DNA of 36,194 bases from Nitrospiraceae bacterium (lineage in GTDB: Bacteria; Nitrospirota; Thermodesulfovibrionia; Thermodesulfovibrionales; UBA6898), in NCBI GenBank assembly GCA_020347665.1, contig CP070737.1, forward strand, positions 1,357,564 through 1,393,757, read 5' to 3'. The translations under genes were made by a program, and so were the position numbers. The notes under the pieces were generated by a model, which had not been told where the DNA came from, ran no database searches, and worked only from the letters and a program-made list of their open reading frames with translations. This document shows, one piece after another, positions 34,406-36,194 of the stretch (its first letter is position 1; the number at the start of each line of letters is the position of its first letter).

Positions 34406-35707
34406 ATGATAAAACGCTATACGCTGAAGGATATGGGGCAGCTCTGGGATCAGAAGAATAGATTTAGAACGTGGCTGACGGTTGAAATTGCTGTATGTGA
34501 AGCATGGGCTGAGCGAGGCAGGATTCCCCCCAAATCCCTTCAGATAATCAGAAAAAAAGCTGATTTTGACGTCGTACGAATCAATGAGATTGAGGAAATA
34601 GTGAAACATGATGTCATCGCCTTTCTTACGTCTGTGGCAGAGCATATCGGTGCTGAGTCACGATATGTACATAAAGGCCTCACATCTTCTGATGTTGTTG
34701 ATACCGGGCAGGCAGTTCTGATGAAACAGGCGGCAGGTATTATTATTCGGGATATCAGGCGGCTTATGGATACTTTGAAACAACAGGCCCTTACGTTCAA
34801 AGATACGGTCTGCATAGGCAGGAGCCACGGTGTGCATGCCGAACCTATGACATTTGGCCTGAAATTTGCCCTGTGGTATGAAGAAGCTAAAAGAAATCTT
34901 GAAAGAATGCAGCGGGCCCGCAAAACGATCAGTGTAGGAAAATTTTCCGGGGCAGTGGGGACGTTTTCCAATATTCCGCCGGCAGTGGAAGAAGAGATCT
35001 GCAAAAAGCTCGGGCTGAGACCTGAGCCGATAGCGACACAGGTTGTGCAGAGGGACCGGCATGCCGAGTATCTGACAGCCCTTGCGTTAGTATCGGCACT
35101 GGTTGAAAAGATAGCCGTAGAGTTCAGACATCTTCAGAGAACAGAGGTGCTTGAAATGGAAGAGCCTTTTGCCGAGGGACAGAAGGGATCATCTGCAATG
35201 CCTCATAAGCGTAATCCTGTTGGTTGCGAGAACCTGTCCGGTCTGGCACGCATTGTCAGGTCAAATGCGATGGCTTCCTTTGAAAATGTGGCGTTATGGC
35301 ATGAGAGGGATATCTCCCATTCATCGGTTGAACGGGTCATCATTCCTGATAGCACGATACTCGTTAATTATATGTTGAACCGGCTTATAGGCATAGTCTC
35401 TGGACTCCAGGTTTATCCTGAGAGAATGAAAGATAATATGCGGCGGAGTTACGGCCTGTATAATTCTCAGAAAGTACTGATCAGACTTACGGAAAAGGGA
35501 TTGTCCAGGGAGGATGCATATACTGTTGTTCAGAGGAATGCAATGATGAGTTGGAAAAAGAGGAAGGAATTCAAAACGTTATTAATGAAGGATAAAGTAG
35601 TAAGAAAATATCTGACCATCAAAGAAATAAATGATATATTTGACCTCAAGCACTATCTGAAAAATATCGATTACCTGTTTAAACGGGTTTTTGGAAAACC
35701 TGGATAG
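34406..35707 (+). CDS. purB: Adenylosuccinate lyase
   Basis: 433 residues from the ATG at 34406, chosen because AAAGGGG lies just before it; the frame opens earlier at a TTG (34358). The fumarase/aspartase signature S-S-A-M-P-H-K-R-N-P-V-G-C-E-N is intact, with catalytic-Ser loop context. Other marks are T-S-S-D-V-V-D-T and G-R-S-H-G-V-H-A-E-P. It acts twice in purine synthesis, forming AICAR and AMP by releasing fumarate. The next gene starts 13 nt later and belongs to the same pathway. Confidence 0.97.
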   Translation: MIKRYTLKDMGQLWDQKNRFRTWLTVEIAVCEAWAERGRIPPKSLQIIRKKADFDVVRINEIEEIVKHDVIAFLTSVAEHIGAESRYVHKGLTSSDVVDTGQAVLMKQAAGIIIRDIRRLMDTLKQQALTFKDTVCIGRSHGVHAEPMTFGLKFALWYEEAKRNLERMQRARKTISVGKFSGAVGTFSNIPPAVEEEICKKLGLRPEPIATQVVQRDRHAEYLTALALVSALVEKIAVEFRHLQRTEVLEMEEPFAEGQKGSSAMPHKRNPVGCENLSGLARIVRSNAMASFENVALWHERDISHSSVERVIIPDSTILVNYMLNRLIGIVSGLQVYPERMKDNMRRSYGLYNSQKVLIRLTEKGLSREDAYTVVQRNAMMSWKKRKEFKTLLMKDKVVRKYLTIKEINDIFDLKHYLKNIDYLFKRVFGKPG

Positions 35708-35720
35708 GAATTGAAAAGCA

Positions 35721-36194
35721 TTGTCATTATTATGCCGATATAAAACACCTGCCCTTGCTCTATCCGGAAAGGAACAGCTGTTATCTTTTGCTCAGCATTA
35801 CATCTCACAATCCATAACAGATATCCACACAGAATACTGTTTTTATATCGAAACGCGAAATCCTCTTTCGAATGAAAAACTGCTCATACTGCAATGGCTC
35901 TTGAGCGAAACGTTTGAGCCAGAGCATTTTTCAAAAAAGAGTTTTTTCCCTGGCAGTCTGAATCCGGGAACTCAGGCCTATTATGTTGAAGTTGGCCCTC
36001 GCCTGAACTTTACAACTGCATGGTCTGCAAACGCTGTATCTATCTGTCACGCATGTGGACTTGCACCGATAACTCGCATCGAACGCTCAAGAAGATACCG
36101 TATCTCATCAGAAGTGCCTCTGAATAAAGAGCAGATTGAACAGTTCGCTCGTAAAGTGCATGACAGGATGACAGAGTGTATGTATCCTTATCAA
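35721..36194 (+). CDS. purL: Phosphoribosylformylglycinamidine synthase, 5' part (partial)
   Basis: An open frame runs from a TTG at 35721 through the window end (158 codons, no stop), giving S-L-L-C-R-Y-K-T-P-A-L-A-L-S at the start. Later segments read T-E-Y-C-F-Y-I-E, F-F-P-G-S-L-N-P-G-T-Q-A-Y-Y-V-E-V-G-P-R, and W-S-A-N-A-V-S-I-C-H-A-C-G-L. The run R-I-E-R-S-R-R-Y matches the N-terminal domain of large, single-chain FGAM synthases. TTG is the only plausible start: an in-frame TGA lies just upstream (35712-35714) and AGGA is 11 nt before. The enzyme amidates FGAR, the purine step before PurM. Confidence 0.85.
   Translation, partial: MSLLCRYKTPALALSGKEQLLSFAQHYISQSITDIHTEYCFYIETRNPLSNEKLLILQWLLSETFEPEHFSKKSFFPGSLNPGTQAYYVEVGPRLNFTTAWSANAVSICHACGLAPITRIERSRRYRISSEVPLNKEQIEQFARKVHDRMTECMYPYQ

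Noticed and set aside
35711-35743. Short frame L-K-S-I-V-I-I-M-P-I before purL, resembling a PurS start
   Set aside because: Stops after 10 codons; the following sequence in another frame is clearly large-type PurL, which does not need PurS.
1-36194. CRISPR array, tRNA, rRNA or insertion sequence
   Set aside because: No regularly spaced repeats, tRNA cloverleaf motifs, rRNA signatures or transposase-like frames were seen on either strand.

Overview
This window reads as a chromosomal segment of a Gram-negative, probably anaerobic bacterium with an active sulfur and selenium metabolism. Supporting signs are a FtsEX-EnvC division module, a periplasmic HtrA protease, a YeiH-type sulfate-exporter homologue, rhodanese and CysQ sequences, a TSUP transporter, and a selenophosphate synthetase that itself needs selenocysteine. 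Gene content and order (ribE-ribBA-ribH-nusB, dnaE-accA, a free-standing EF-Tu-domain-II-like protein) would fit Nitrospirota (Thermodesulfovibrio-like) or a Desulfobacterota relative. That placement is an inference; no 16S rRNA gene is present.

Layout. 1-222 is the 3' end of larC (nickel-pincer cofactor synthesis), converging on htrA (minus strand, 289-1752). 1.9-2.65 kb holds two gene remnants joined head to head: the 3' part of a sigma-54 activator with a further in-frame stop (minus) and the 3' part of a rhodanese (plus). 2.96-5.35 kb is a YeiH-family transporter with an unusual N-terminal extension, a small two-helix membrane protein, a 21-bp perfect hairpin and a decayed copy of the small protein. 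5.37-7.3 kb (minus) has cysQ and a LysR regulator, followed by rnpB (RNase P RNA, minus, 7349-7796), which carries extra hairpins. 7.9-12.3 kb is dnaE-accA, driven by an apparently leaderless promoter. 12.4-15.8 kb has a small orphan gene, uvrC and a PfkB kinase. 15.9-16.6 kb holds an 85-residue EF-Tu-domain-II-like gene, a promoter followed by a strongly folded RNA of unknown class, and hairpin repeats. 16.6-19.3 kb has an APH-like kinase, a secreted dienelactone-hydrolase-like protein and a PolB-like 3'-5' exonuclease. 19.6-24.0 kb (minus) is a cell-division operon: a 129-residue conserved hypothetical protein, ftsE, ftsX, envC and ctpA. 24.2-26.8 kb (minus) is arsR, arsR, selD (with in-frame UGA) and a TSUP transporter. 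26.9-34.2 kb (plus) is a long tightly spaced run: ROK protein, lepA, lepB, a small membrane protein, ribE, ribBA, ribH, nusB and a phosphoesterase. 34.4-36.2 kb is purB and the 5' end of a large-type purL with a TTG start.

The most interesting signals are: (1) the selD gene is interrupted by UGA at codon 14 in a CAG-U context, with a well-placed bacterial SECIS-like hairpin, so the gene is longer than a standard ORF call would give; (2) that selD sits between an ArsR repressor and a TSUP transporter in one operon, suggesting selenium- or sulfur-responsive control; (3) a promoter plus folded RNA at 16249-16364 matches no class I recognise; (4) two promoters (dnaE, second arsR) share exactly the same 17-nt spacer and 6-nt gap to the start codon, pointing to leaderless transcripts; (5) the NtrC/rhodanese junction near 2410 is either a genomic scar or an assembly chimera.
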